Notes: a model not told the origin generated them from the letters alone. A stretch of DNA of 64,000 nucleotides from an uncultured Candidatus Saccharibacteria bacterium (GCA_945873065.1 CAMCBN010000001.1:62001-126000); one strand, 5' to 3'; numbered from the stretch's first letter, positions 1 to 9,614 are shown. Made by a program: numbers and translations.

Positions 1-183
1 TCTGAACTATCGCTAGTGATAATACCCACCTCTAGCATATTGAGTAATTCACGACGCACTGAATTGATCTGCTCATTGATCAACCGCGTAATCTCACGCA
101 CATAAAACGCCTTCCCCGGATTATTCAAGAAAAGGTGTAACAATTTCACACGCGTTTTTGATCCAAACAATGCATCTATCATG
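1..183 (-). CDS. Winged-helix/HTH DNA-binding protein, partial (runs off window start)
   Basis: Minus-strand translation from ATG at 183: MIDALFGSKTRVKLLHLFLNNPGKAFYVREITRLINEQINSVRRELLNMLEVGIITSDSS; ArsR-like wHTH pattern, open to window edge. Confidence 0.7.
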
Positions 184-208
184 GTTTTCGCCAACAATGT
201 TTATGGTA

Positions 209-1138
209 TCACACATTGGTAGCTTGCGCGAGTCTGTCTACTATATAATCATACGCCGATTCAAGACGACACCATACAATATCTGGGTTGCGGCGTAACC
301 ATGTGAGTTGCCGTTTCGCGAGATGCCAATCTGCTCGACAAAATAATTCTCGCGCCTGCTGCCGCGTAATAGTCCCTTGTTGTAATTTATGTATAATTGG
401 GTATACGTTTCCGGTCATCGCTTCATTATCCCAGCCATACTGTTGCGCTAGCTTTATTGATTCATACACAACGTTGTCAGAAACTATAAGATTAGCCCTT
501 TGTTCTATACGAGTTCGTAAAATATAACGATCTGTAGTAATTCCAACAATAAATGTATTTTTATCAACATGCTTACGTTTATTGACTTTTGCGCCATTTC
601 TAACTATCGTATTTACAACATAACGCTTGTTGTATTTATTATCTGGCAATGGAATGTTGTTCGTCTGACAATACTCATGTAATTCCGCCAGAGACCAGTT
701 TGATATTCTTTGCATAAGCTTTTTGTTCACAGCTGGAAATTGAAAATCATACACAACCGCATCAACATACAGCCCCGTACCACCGACTAAAAATGGCACA
801 TGTCCGCGATGACGAATTTCTTGGACCTTTCTTTGAGCGTATCGCTGAAAATCAATTACCGTGAATCTCTGACCTGGATCAACGAGATCAAGCCCCCAGT
901 GTGGTACTTTTGCTTGTTCTTCAAAAGTAGGCTTGGCAGTACCTATGTCCATACCACGATAAATAGTGCGCGAATCAGCACAAATGATCTCACCACCACA
1001 CCGCTGAGCCAAGCGAATCGCCAAATCAGTCTTACCACTGGCCGTTGGCCCAACGATAACAATTAACGGTAACACCGTGCGGTCATTTTCATTACGTTTC
1101 ATAGCCATCGACGTTATTTGTTTTGATATGGCCGCCAT
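209..1138 (-). CDS. miaA: tRNA dimethylallyltransferase
   Basis: IVGPTASGKTDLAIRLA P-loop, DSRTIYRGMDIGTAKP, VGGTGLYVDA motifs. Confidence 0.95.
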   Translation of the reverse strand: MAAISKQITSMAMKRNENDRTVLPLIVIVGPTASGKTDLAIRLAQRCGGEIICADSRTIYRGMDIGTAKPTFEEQAKVPHWGLDLVDPGQRFTVIDFQRYAQRKVQEIRHRGHVPFLVGGTGLYVDAVVYDFQFPAVNKKLMQRISNWSLAELHEYCQTNNIPLPDNKYNKRYVVNTIVRNGAKVNKRKHVDKNTFIVGITTDRYILRTRIEQRANLIVSDNVVYESIKLAQQYGWDNEAMTGNVYPIIHKLQQGTITRQQARELFCRADWHLAKRQLTWLRRNPDIVWCRLESAYDYIVDRLAQATNV

Positions 1139-1473
1139 CGTCGTTCCTCAAAATCAATAACTCGATAATCATCACCACAATTAATACCATCCTGCTCAAG
1201 CAGTTGCCGCTGCACCTCCTGTCCACCTGGAAATCCCACTGCCAAACCACCTCTCACATTCACCAACCGGTGCCATGGCAGTTCTTCTGGGCCACCATGC
1301 GCTATACCACCAACTATCCGCGCTGCATATGGGTGACCCGCCATCGCCGCCAGATCACCATACGTAGTCACAGCATTGTCTGGTAACTGCGCCATCAATT
1401 CATATACCCTATCACGTAGACTAGCTATCGGTACCCGTGCGTCATCAATAGTAATTCTTAGCTTTTTCGCCAT
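1114..1473 (-). CDS. Alkyltransferase-like protein (MGMT-like, Cys replaced: PWHR)
   Basis: MGMT C-terminal fold motif with LPWHRLVN in place of PCHR. Confidence 0.85.
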   Translation of the reverse strand: MAKKLRITIDDARVPIASLRDRVYELMAQLPDNAVTTYGDLAAMAGHPYAARIVGGIAHGGPEELPWHRLVNVRGGLAVGFPGGQEVQRQLLEQDGINCGDDYRVIDFEERRWRPYQNK

Positions 1474-1478
1474 AGATT

Positions 1479-3290
1479 TTACGATTCTTTGACATACTCA
1501 GCCAGTTTCGCTAATTCGACTTTACACTCACCAGACTGAGTGCGTATACTCACAACTCGATCAGTCTTATCCTTTGGCCCAACGATAATTTGCATCGGGA
1601 TTTTGGCTACTGTAGCTTCACGAATTTTTTTACCAAGTGATTCATTACGCGTGTCTGTTGTAAATCTTACTTCGTTGTATTTTATAGGTTTCATCAACAC
1701 TACCCCTGATAAAACTGATGTTATTTCATCAACATAATCTTTTACAGTGTCGTTTATGGTCAAAATTCGGACTTGCTCAGGTGCAATCCAGAATGGGAAC
1801 CAGCCCGCTGTATGCTCGATAAAAACACTGAGAAAGCGCTCGATCGAACCCAACAGTGCGCTGTGAATCATTACCGGCCGCACTGCCTTGCCAGACTCAT
1901 CAGTATACTCTAACCCAAACCTTTCTGGTTGAACAAAATCGAGCTGAACTGTTGCCACTTGATGTTCTCGACCGATCGCGTCCGTCGCCATAAAGTCGAT
2001 CTTTGGACCATAAAAGGCTGCCTCGCCTTCCTGCTCGAAATAATCCAAACTTTTCGCTACTACCGCCGCCTTGAGCTGCGCTTGGGCAGACTGCCACAGT
2101 TCAGGTGCGCCGAGATAGCCCTCGCTATCATCGCGATAACTCAAACGGACGCGCAGCTTCATCCCTACAATACGATATAATTCCTGCGCACATGCCAGCA
2201 AGTTATTAATTTCTTGCTCGATTTGATCTGGCCGGCAAAAAACATGACTATCATCTTGTGTTAGCGATCGTACACGACTCAAGCCACCCAGCTCGCCTGT
2301 TTTTTCATCACGATAGTCCGTAGTCGTTTCTAGGTAGCGCACCGGCATATCGCGATAGCTACGTGGCTGCGAAGCGAAAATCTGCGTATGATGCGGACAA
2401 TTCATCGGCTTAAGCGCCATCTGGTCGCTCGTCTCCTGGCTTTTCACCAGGAACAATTCCTCACCGAATTTCGCCCAATGGCCCGATGTCTCATATAAAT
2501 CTTTCTTAGTAATATGCGGCGTCCAAACTTTCTGGAATCCATATTTCGCACGCAACTCGTTTGATAATTGCGCAGCTTTATCACGCAAAATCGTACCTCG
2601 CGGCGTAAACAGCGGTAACCCAACACCAACCAGTGGTGACATCGTGTATAAATCGAGCTCTTTACCCAATCTGCGGTGATCGTGTTTTTTCGCCTCTTCC
2701 AACATCTGTAAATATTCATCTAACTCCTGCTGCGAAGCAAACGCTACCCCGTACAAGCGCTGCATTTGCGGTTTATGCTCATCACCACGCCAATATGCAC
2801 CAGCTACGCGCATCAGCTTGAATGCGCCAACCTGCCCAGTGCTTTCAACATGCCCACCACGGCACAAATCGGTATAATCACCTTGTGAATACAAAGATAC
2901 TGTATTCACCATACTATCACCCTCGCCAGCCACACCCAGCTCTTCGCCAGCTAGCTCTTTGGCGACAGTAGTACCCGAACGCTTCAAGTCATTCAGCAAC
3001 TCAATCTTGTATGGCTGATCATTCTCTTGTGCCCATGCCAATGCCTCATCCACTGACACATCCTTGCGTATAAACGGCAAATCACGCCTAACGATACGAC
3101 GCATCTCCTTCTCGATTCGTTTAAAATCAGATTCCGAGATCGTTATGTCACCAAGGTCGATATCATAGTAGAACCCATTATCAATCGCTGGCCCTACACC
3201 AAATTTTGCCTCCGGCCACAAATGCTGCACCGCTTGGGCCATAATATGAGCTAGACTATGACGCATAGATTTTAACTGATCATCATTCAT
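1479..3290 (-). CDS. thrS: Threonyl-tRNA synthetase, lacking N-terminal TGS domain
   Basis: MRHSLAHIMAQAV, MNCPHH, class II motifs; ORF starts directly at the HxxxH editing domain. Confidence 0.96.
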   Translation of the reverse strand: MNDDQLKSMRHSLAHIMAQAVQHLWPEAKFGVGPAIDNGFYYDIDLGDITISESDFKRIEKEMRRIVRRDLPFIRKDVSVDEALAWAQENDQPYKIELLNDLKRSGTTVAKELAGEELGVAGEGDSMVNTVSLYSQGDYTDLCRGGHVESTGQVGAFKLMRVAGAYWRGDEHKPQMQRLYGVAFASQQELDEYLQMLEEAKKHDHRRLGKELDLYTMSPLVGVGLPLFTPRGTILRDKAAQLSNELRAKYGFQKVWTPHITKKDLYETSGHWAKFGEELFLVKSQETSDQMALKPMNCPHHTQIFASQPRSYRDMPVRYLETTTDYRDEKTGELGGLSRVRSLTQDDSHVFCRPDQIEQEINNLLACAQELYRIVGMKLRVRLSYRDDSEGYLGAPELWQSAQAQLKAAVVAKSLDYFEQEGEAAFYGPKIDFMATDAIGREHQVATVQLDFVQPERFGLEYTDESGKAVRPVMIHSALLGSIERFLSVFIEHTAGWFPFWIAPEQVRILTINDTVKDYVDEITSVLSGVVLMKPIKYNEVRFTTDTRNESLGKKIREATVAKIPMQIIVGPKDKTDRVVSIRTQSGECKVELAKLAEYVKES

Positions 3291-3354
3291 AACGAACCTC
3301 CTTTAGGTCGGCAGCCGATTATCGCGTCACCGACCACCAAATTTTAATATAAAT

Positions 3355-3500
3355 ACAAAAAGCACGCAATCGCCTCTCACGTGCGTGCCTCGGTCCTGAA
3401 AGATCAGGAGGTTCCACCTCGGCTATTACTCTTGCTCCGGCTGATATCGTGCGCCGCAACCGCTTCCACGTAAGCTCGAGAGATGGTTAGACTCTGTCAC
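3355..3500 (-). promoter_or_regulatory. Putative T-box leader of thrS (antiterminator plus terminator)
   Basis: RNA sense: GCCGAGG-UGGAACC-UCCUGA-UCUU-UCAGGA-CCGAGGC (T-box bulge UGGAACC), followed by GCACGCA...UGCGUGC-UUUUU terminator, then thrS. Confidence 0.7.
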
Positions 3501-3678
3501 TGCTTATACTCTATTGTATACCGCACCAGACACTGTGGCAATCTTACCATGTGTTATAATAAGTATAAGTGGACACTTATCAGCCTACCAAATTGGCTCT
3601 GCTTGTATCGAGAAACTTTCGATATTATTTTTCGGCTGTCTTGCCCTACTCATATTATTCTGTTACAATGTGGGGCAC

Positions 3679-3755
3679 GGGCGATTAGCTCATTTGGCTA
3701 GAGCGCTTCATTGACGTTGAAGAGGTGAGAGGTTCGAATCCTCTATTGCCCACCA
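3679..3755 (+). tRNA. tRNA-Val(GAC)
   Basis: Full cloverleaf GGGCGAT/ATTGCCC, anticodon loop TTGACGT, TTCGAAT T-loop, encoded CCA. Confidence 0.97.
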
Positions 3756-3765
3756 GGATTGATCA

Positions 3766-3791
3766 GTGCCACAAATATTGTGGCACTTTTA
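3766..3791 (+). terminator. Rho-independent terminator after tRNA-Val
   Basis: GTGCCACAA-ATA-TTGTGGCAC-TTTT, 9-bp perfect stem. Confidence 0.85.
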
Positions 3792-3920
3792 TATGACACT
3801 ATATACTTATAATGAAATCATTCATACCATATTTTTCGATAGTCTAGACATCTAGTTACTCGCCCGCACCTCTGATACCACCCACTTGCAAACAACAAGT
3901 ACTCCTGCTATGCTAACGGT

Positions 3921-4382
3921 ATGACCCGCCGCATGACTCGACGATCTTCCTGTCCGATTAGCTTTGGGCTAGATATTTTTGGCGACGCCTGGACGCTTAT
4001 TGTTATGCGCGACATTCTTTTGTTCGGTCGCCGCTATTTCCGTGAATTTGCCCGCGACGAACACATCGCTACTAATATCCTATCCGACCGCTTAGCGCGC
4101 CTTGAAGCAACAGGCCTGCTCGACAAACGACAAGATGAACGACAACGAAATCAATTCATATACTCACCCACCGAAGCTGGCTGGAATCTTTTGCCCGTCG
4201 TCATTGAGCTGCTTTTTTGGGGTGCGACTCACGACCCTTATTCGCCAGTTAGCCGCGACTATGCTATTCGCATACCATACGAGAAGGAATTTTTGATTCA
4301 AGAAATAAGCCTCGCCGCACGCGCTGGTACGTTCACCAATTATTATCACTCTGTCATGGGCGTACCGACAGACGCCCACTAA
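3921..4382 (+). CDS. HxlR-family winged-helix transcriptional regulator
   Basis: CPISFGLDIFGDAWTLIVMRDILLFGRRYFREF...ILSDRLARLEATGLL pattern. Confidence 0.85.
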   Translation: MTRRMTRRSSCPISFGLDIFGDAWTLIVMRDILLFGRRYFREFARDEHIATNILSDRLARLEATGLLDKRQDERQRNQFIYSPTEAGWNLLPVVIELLFWGATHDPYSPVSRDYAIRIPYEKEFLIQEISLAARAGTFTNYYHSVMGVPTDAH

Positions 4383-4641
4383 TCATCTACGCGACAGCAC
4401 ATATATTTTACTTGCTAAAGCAATCACCCGTCTCAATATTTTCACAATACACACCAACGGGATTAGTTTTTCAGGTATGATATATTTGTGAATATTTATG
4501 GTGAATATTTATGACAATCTCTCTTATTATACTAATCGCTTCGTATCTATCCTTTCGATGTAATTTCTCCATCAGCCTCTATCTTGGAATCTATCGACAC
4601 CACCTCCCCATGACGAGCCTTACCTTATCCCCATCTCGATT

Positions 4642-5154
4642 TTAGTTTTCCACATCACATATCGTCGTATTTTCGCTTCGTGTATTCACCTGGTGATATA
4701 TTCTGGTAGATAATTTTATTTGACTTTTATGTATTTTATGTTTTGATGATGATACCTTTTCTAGCTCTGTTACGTAACCACCGCGCGCCCAGACCGCCTG
4801 ATCATCGCTCTCCTTTTGGTTCTTGATCGACATAACGAGAAAAGACCGCGCATAAAATAGAGCCAACGAATGCGAATGCAAAAGCCGCAAAAAAAGGAGA
4901 CACAAAAATGGTATGGTCACACATACCATCCAAAAGGCTACACTTATAAATTTATCTTGCTACACTGTAGACACACTAGTATCGGTGCCTGCTGGCTCTA
5001 ATCGTAGACTTTCCACCCGCTCTCCGATCTCCGGCTGCGATTCGGGGCTCAACACTAAGCTGGTATACCCCAAGTCACGAGAAAGCCCAAGTAGCTCGCC
5101 ATCGTCATACTTTATCAACTCTCCAAGAGTCGGATATCTTGCTATATATTCCAT
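4642..5154 (-). pseudogene. Possible interrupted hypothetical gene (two same-frame ORFs split by one TAG)
   Basis: ORFs 4960..5154 and 4642..4929 share the frame; only TAG at 4960-4962 separates them; second part has a hydrophobic stretch. Confidence 0.3.
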
Positions 5155-5293
5155 CTTAGAGCTACTTGGTCACTGTACAATCTTGTCTAAAAATCCATAA
5201 TACTACCTATTATAGTTTGCATCTTCATCAAACGGGCGGGATACACCCTTTTCGGCAATGATCGATCAAGAACGTTTGACTGATCCAGTAGGG

Positions 5294-5962
5294 CTACGCC
5301 AGCTCCACATTCTCCCGCGCCCATATGAGCGCCGCCTGCGTTTTGGCGCGCGCTTCGATATTTCGACGCGGCGGACGATCATTACCCCACCACTGACGCC
5401 ACGCCCAATCGGCCGGATTCAGGCATTCAAAGCAATCCAGATGGATCAGTTCGCCATTCACAAATTTCTCATTACGCTCGGTATAAACATAGGTATAGCC
5501 GCTCCGCTCCAGCGCCTTACGGCTGCCAATATTTGGCTGCAGCACCGCTGACTTAATCCGGTGCAGCCCCATCTGCTCAAACGCCCACAATGTCCGCGCC
5601 TTATGACAAGCACTAGCAATCCCCTGTCCCCAATAATTTTTATCAAAAATTATTGACCCGCTCACCGCTTGATGAATGTGTTTATTAGTAGAGATATGCG
5701 TCAATGAGCTACTACCAATCAACTTTCGTTTCTCACTCTCAACTGCCCAAATCCCCCAAACGCACGAAGATTTGTCTTTTATCATCGCATCATACCACTC
5801 TTCCTCGGTCTCTTTGGTTTCAACATGGTCAGCAACGTACTGCGAAATTGAGTGCTGCTCAAAACCCTTGACAAATAGTACCGCCTCCTCGCGCGTAAAC
5901 GGCGCCAGCTCAATATTTAGCCCTTTGTCAGTCGTTAATTTCATCACCCTGCTTAATGCCAT
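5294..5962 (-). CDS. GNAT-family N-acetyltransferase (RimJ/RimL-like)
   Basis: YWGQGIASACHKART, LQPNIGSRKALERSGY motifs. Confidence 0.88.
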   Translation of the reverse strand: MALSRVMKLTTDKGLNIELAPFTREEAVLFVKGFEQHSISQYVADHVETKETEEEWYDAMIKDKSSCVWGIWAVESEKRKLIGSSSLTHISTNKHIHQAVSGSIIFDKNYWGQGIASACHKARTLWAFEQMGLHRIKSAVLQPNIGSRKALERSGYTYVYTERNEKFVNGELIHLDCFECLNPADWAWRQWWGNDRPPRRNIEARAKTQAALIWARENVELA

Positions 5963-6023
5963 ACGTGCTCCTTCCCGTGCGTATCAATAATACTTATAAT
6001 ACACAACTGCGCTCTATTATCAC

Positions 6024-6054
6024 AAATAGCCTCCAGGTCTCCCGGAGGTTATTT
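6024..6054 (-). terminator. Terminator downstream of the glycosyltransferase operon
   Basis: AAATAgCCTCC...GGAGGtTATTT hairpin. Confidence 0.6.
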
Positions 6055-6077
6055 ATTATCTACAGCTAGTTCATACG

Positions 6078-7796
6078 CTATTTACGCTTACCAAAGAGAC
6101 CGAAGAATTTTCGAGGTTCTTTCGACTGTTGCCGCGCCCGATCGCGCGAGTCAACAGTAGCCTTGACTGTCACATCGAATTTATCAAGGTAGCGCCCAAG
6201 GGCTAGGTGAGTCTGTGCATTAAAGGCACCGATAGCACTAAAGCAAATTGATGTCACCGGCATCAAAAACCATTGCAGTACCATCCATACTGTACGTCGA
6301 CGCTTATAGCGATCAGGGCGTGGTGGCAACATCTTGAGCATCAGGAATACCGTGACAAAAATACCGATCATCGCGAGCCGTTGTAAATTACTGACAATCT
6401 CGGGCAGCAGGTGGACCGCATAACTACGCGACGATTGGCTATTGAGAAGTAGCGGCACCCACCCACCGAACGTCACCATAAACGCCATCGAGGCTAATGT
6501 CACATGCCCATCTAGCAATCGTACAAACCTAGCGAACAACTCGGCAAACGGCACCGTACGATGACGCGTAAACAACCTCACCGCCACGTACGGTATATCC
6601 GAAACGCCGTATCCCCATCGTCGCAACTGCTTGAACTGCGCGACCACTGTACCCCAAAACGTATTATCCATCACCGCATCCTGGTAGACGGGAATATGGA
6701 TCGGCAATACATTATAATCTCCGCCAAAGTAAAAATAACTCCTCCAATACTGGTGACCATCCTCGACTATACTACGTGTACTCCAAAAACCCATCTCGAC
6801 TAACGCATCCATCGGCTGAGAATGTGCAGCAAAATTACGCAACGTGTGTGGCCGCATACTACTAATGATCGTCCAAAACGAGTTACCTGTCGCGATCACC
6901 CGCATCGGCGCTGGTGCGTCCCAAATATTGCCAAAATACAGCGCCACTGGCTGATACGACAGTCGCTTGCGCTCAGGATGAACAATATATTCATATGCTA
7001 CATAATCGAAATAACCGGGGTGCGGACGATTGTCACTATCTAATGTTGTGATCATCACACGATCATAAGTAATACCTTGTTCGTCGCAATATGCCTGCAT
7101 TTTTTTGCCAGCATAGGTAATATTACCACCCTTACCGACCACCTCGTCGGGTAAGTTTTTGGGGTGTTTAATAGCGTGAAAACTATGGAAGACATCACCA
7201 TACTCTTTCTTCAAGCGAGCTGCGGTCTTAGCGATACCTGCACCACCTCGTTCCTCGTAAGTCAAAACCAGAATGATTTGCTGATTGTTATATGTAGTCG
7301 CCTTGACCGATTCAATCGTGGGTTGGATAACATCATAAGATTCGTTGTAGGCAGCGATAATAACCATCTGATAAAGCTGCGATGGCTTCGGGAAAGTCTC
7401 CGGGCTAGCTGCAGCCAAACGGAGATTATTGTAGTGCTCTTGAATATGAAATTCTGTTTGACGCCCTGGCAGCCGCAATCGCGACACATTAGGTGCCGTA
7501 AGCGCAGCATAGCTAGCAACTGGATCCTCAAGCTGCTCGAGCCGATTACGCCAATCGACAGCTTGAGCACGCACCATATGACGGTGCCCTGTGATAGTTC
7601 GATAGGCGATCCCGACCGACCGCACAATCGTACTCATTACTACTACCAATAAATAAATAGAAGCCCACAGTGGCTGAATAAACGACAAAATAATCAATAC
7701 CGCTATCACGCTATAGCTAATAAAAGCTGGCACGATCTCAAAAAAACGATACAACTTGCTACGTTTACCTAGGGGTAGTTCTAAATCATTCATCAT
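6078..7796 (-). CDS. Membrane-bound family 2-like glycosyltransferase
   Basis: YNESYDVIQPTIESV, TTLDSDNRPHPGYF, ATGNSFW, FKQLRRWGYG plus several TM helices. Confidence 0.85.
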   Translation of the reverse strand: MMNDLELPLGKRSKLYRFFEIVPAFISYSVIAVLIILSFIQPLWASIYLLVVVMSTIVRSVGIAYRTITGHRHMVRAQAVDWRNRLEQLEDPVASYAALTAPNVSRLRLPGRQTEFHIQEHYNNLRLAAASPETFPKPSQLYQMVIIAAYNESYDVIQPTIESVKATTYNNQQIILVLTYEERGGAGIAKTAARLKKEYGDVFHSFHAIKHPKNLPDEVVGKGGNITYAGKKMQAYCDEQGITYDRVMITTLDSDNRPHPGYFDYVAYEYIVHPERKRLSYQPVALYFGNIWDAPAPMRVIATGNSFWTIISSMRPHTLRNFAAHSQPMDALVEMGFWSTRSIVEDGHQYWRSYFYFGGDYNVLPIHIPVYQDAVMDNTFWGTVVAQFKQLRRWGYGVSDIPYVAVRLFTRHRTVPFAELFARFVRLLDGHVTLASMAFMVTFGGWVPLLLNSQSSRSYAVHLLPEIVSNLQRLAMIGIFVTVFLMLKMLPPRPDRYKRRRTVWMVLQWFLMPVTSICFSAIGAFNAQTHLALGRYLDKFDVTVKATVDSRDRARQQSKEPRKFFGLFGKRK

Positions 7797-8170
7797 CGAT
7801 ACGCCAGGTGCATAATTGCTAATCCATACGAAGCAGCGATCAGCAGCACCATAACTGCCACTACCCCGATACCCAAAGCTGTTTGGCGTCGCTGTAGCCC
7901 ATAAAACTTCAGCATCAACCCGCCATGTATCAGCGTCGAGACAATCCCAAATAGCACAAATGATACCAGATAATACCAGTGGTCCTTATAAAAATGTGCC
8001 TCACCAAAGGCAGTGTAGCGCACGTAAACCTGTACGTCGCGCACCTGTAGGGTGAATACCATGACCAATGTATATATAATCCCTACAAGAAACACACCGA
8101 CCAGCGCCAGTAAAAACGGGCGGTCAGCAACCACATTGCGAGATAGTGTACGCAAGGAATCTTTTTTCAT
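7793..8170 (-). CDS. Small integral membrane protein
   Basis: Three to four hydrophobic segments; overlaps the GT2 gene by 4 nt; ATG start at 8170 preferred over upstream TTG. Confidence 0.7.
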   Translation of the reverse strand: MKKDSLRTLSRNVVADRPFLLALVGVFLVGIIYTLVMVFTLQVRDVQVYVRYTAFGEAHFYKDHWYYLVSFVLFGIVSTLIHGGLMLKFYGLQRRQTALGIGVVAVMVLLIAASYGLAIMHLAYR

Positions 8171-8179
8171 AAACAACAA

Positions 8180-8255
8180 TGGAGCCGCTGACCGGACTTG
8201 AACCGGTGACCTACGCTTTACGAAAGCGCCGCTCTACCAGCTGAGCTACAGCGGC
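8180..8255 (-). tRNA. tRNA-Thr(CGT)
   Basis: GCCGCTG...GCGCT-TTCGTAA-AGCGT...TTCAAGT...CAGCGGC-T-CCA; discriminator U73. Confidence 0.97.
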
Positions 8256-8312
8256 ATTAGATCATATTATACTAGAGTTACTGCTAAATTGGAAGGACAC
8301 CTCACGATGATA

Positions 8313-8340
8313 AAGCCCTCGGCTACAAGGCCGAGGGCTT
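8313..8340 (-). terminator. Terminator downstream of the 8375..9310 gene
   Basis: AAGCCCTCGGC/GCCGAGGGCTT 11-bp stem; short T-rich tail on minus strand. Confidence 0.65.
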
Positions 8341-8374
8341 CGTAGCTAACACGCTCGATCCCACGTGCTATCGC

Positions 8375-9310
8375 TCAGATTTGTTCTTGCTCGTCTTTAA
8401 TCTCTACACCGATGTATGATTCGACTTCAGTCATCCGTTGGTTTCGTTCTATCAAGTTTGCCAACCTTCTCGCGTCAGACTCCGTGAGTGCTGGCGACAC
8501 CCCATATTTAGTAGTTCGACTGAGTACCTTCAGCGCAAGATCACAATTTGGAGCCAGAAATCTGGCTTCGCGAGGGCGCTCATGCTCCAGGACACGCCAT
8601 CGCTTATATTCATCAAAGGAGCCCCTCAGCCGGGCTGCTTCGTCTCTAGTGAGACCATGCTTAAACCGTTTATATCCTTCTTCTCCACATATCTCCTCTT
8701 TAATTCGATCAACGTGGCTATAATCTCCGCTATCCTCGCGTTTTCGTGCAACATCAAGTTCATTACTATAGAAGCTTCGCATTTCTAACAACTCTGAATA
8801 CGACCAGCAAGCGCCAAGTATCAATTGCTCGTCTGCCGTCAAGGGCTTTTCGTTCGTCACAAGCAAAGCCTTTGTCTCTGGAGATGCACCACTCCAGCCG
8901 TTGCCGTGCTTCGATGAAATATAGGCTTCAACCACCTGTCGCATACCTGTAAATTCAGGATCGTGCTTTACGTCAGAAAAAGGCCCACTATCGACATCAT
9001 CGGGCCCATCGGCGATATTATGCAACCTTTCAAGAACTCCACGATCCGTATCGGGCTCCTTCACATACTGCCAATTATCGTCTGGACCCAGCGCCACATT
9101 ATCTAGCCATCGCTCGGCAGGCTTGGGCTCTTGTGACTGATCATCTCCTATCCCTTCACGCGCCGCTGCCAATTCATCATGTATCCATGCATCAGCACCA
9201 GGCCTACCCGATAACGGTTTCTGAGGATCAAAATTAAAAGGCATCTCGTCAACTTCGGGAAATGGATTCTCCGGATTCTTCGGCCATCCCCCTTCTATAC
9301 TTCTTGGCAT
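8375..9310 (-). CDS. Hypothetical protein (acidic, lineage-specific)
   Basis: Long ORF; start at ATG 9310 (MPRSIEGGWPKNPENPFPEVDEMP) preferred because upstream codons lie in the promoter repeat. Confidence 0.75.
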   Translation of the reverse strand: MPRSIEGGWPKNPENPFPEVDEMPFNFDPQKPLSGRPGADAWIHDELAAAREGIGDDQSQEPKPAERWLDNVALGPDDNWQYVKEPDTDRGVLERLHNIADGPDDVDSGPFSDVKHDPEFTGMRQVVEAYISSKHGNGWSGASPETKALLVTNEKPLTADEQLILGACWSYSELLEMRSFYSNELDVARKREDSGDYSHVDRIKEEICGEEGYKRFKHGLTRDEAARLRGSFDEYKRWRVLEHERPREARFLAPNCDLALKVLSRTTKYGVSPALTESDARRLANLIERNQRMTEVESYIGVEIKDEQEQI

Positions 9311-9357
9311 AAAATCAATCATCCTTTCTCTAAGCACATTACCTTTTACTGGTAAAA

Positions 9358-9394
9358 ATTGTATTGTATTGTATTGTATTGTATTTGTCAAAGT
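9358..9394 (-). promoter_or_regulatory. Sigma70-like promoter built on an (AATAC)5 microsatellite
   Basis: Minus strand: TTGACA-[AATACAATACAATACAA, 17 nt]-TACAAT. Confidence 0.65.
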
Positions 9395-9536
9395 ACAACA
9401 GGCACGGAACGTGGTGTCTCTATGAAAACACCCGAAGACTACCTGCGATGAGCTTTACGGTGGATAGATCGACAAGACTTCCGAGCGACCCTCTTGCACT
9501 TTTGAGCTAATATTGCTATTATTGAGCCAGTCGCTT

Positions 9537-9614
9537 GCGCTCGTAGTGAAGTTGGCCTATCACGTCTCCCTGTCACGGAGAAGATCGCCGGTTCGAATCC
9601 GGTCGAGCGCGCCA
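9537..9614 (+). tRNA. tRNA-Asp(GTC)
   Basis: GCGCTCG/CGAGCGC acceptor, TCTCC-CTGTCAC-GGAGA anticodon arm, TTCGAAT, encoded CCA. Confidence 0.96.

Noticed and set aside
4486-4513. Tandem 13-bp repeat GTGAATATTTATG x2
   Set aside because: Only two copies in AT-rich intergenic DNA with no clear context
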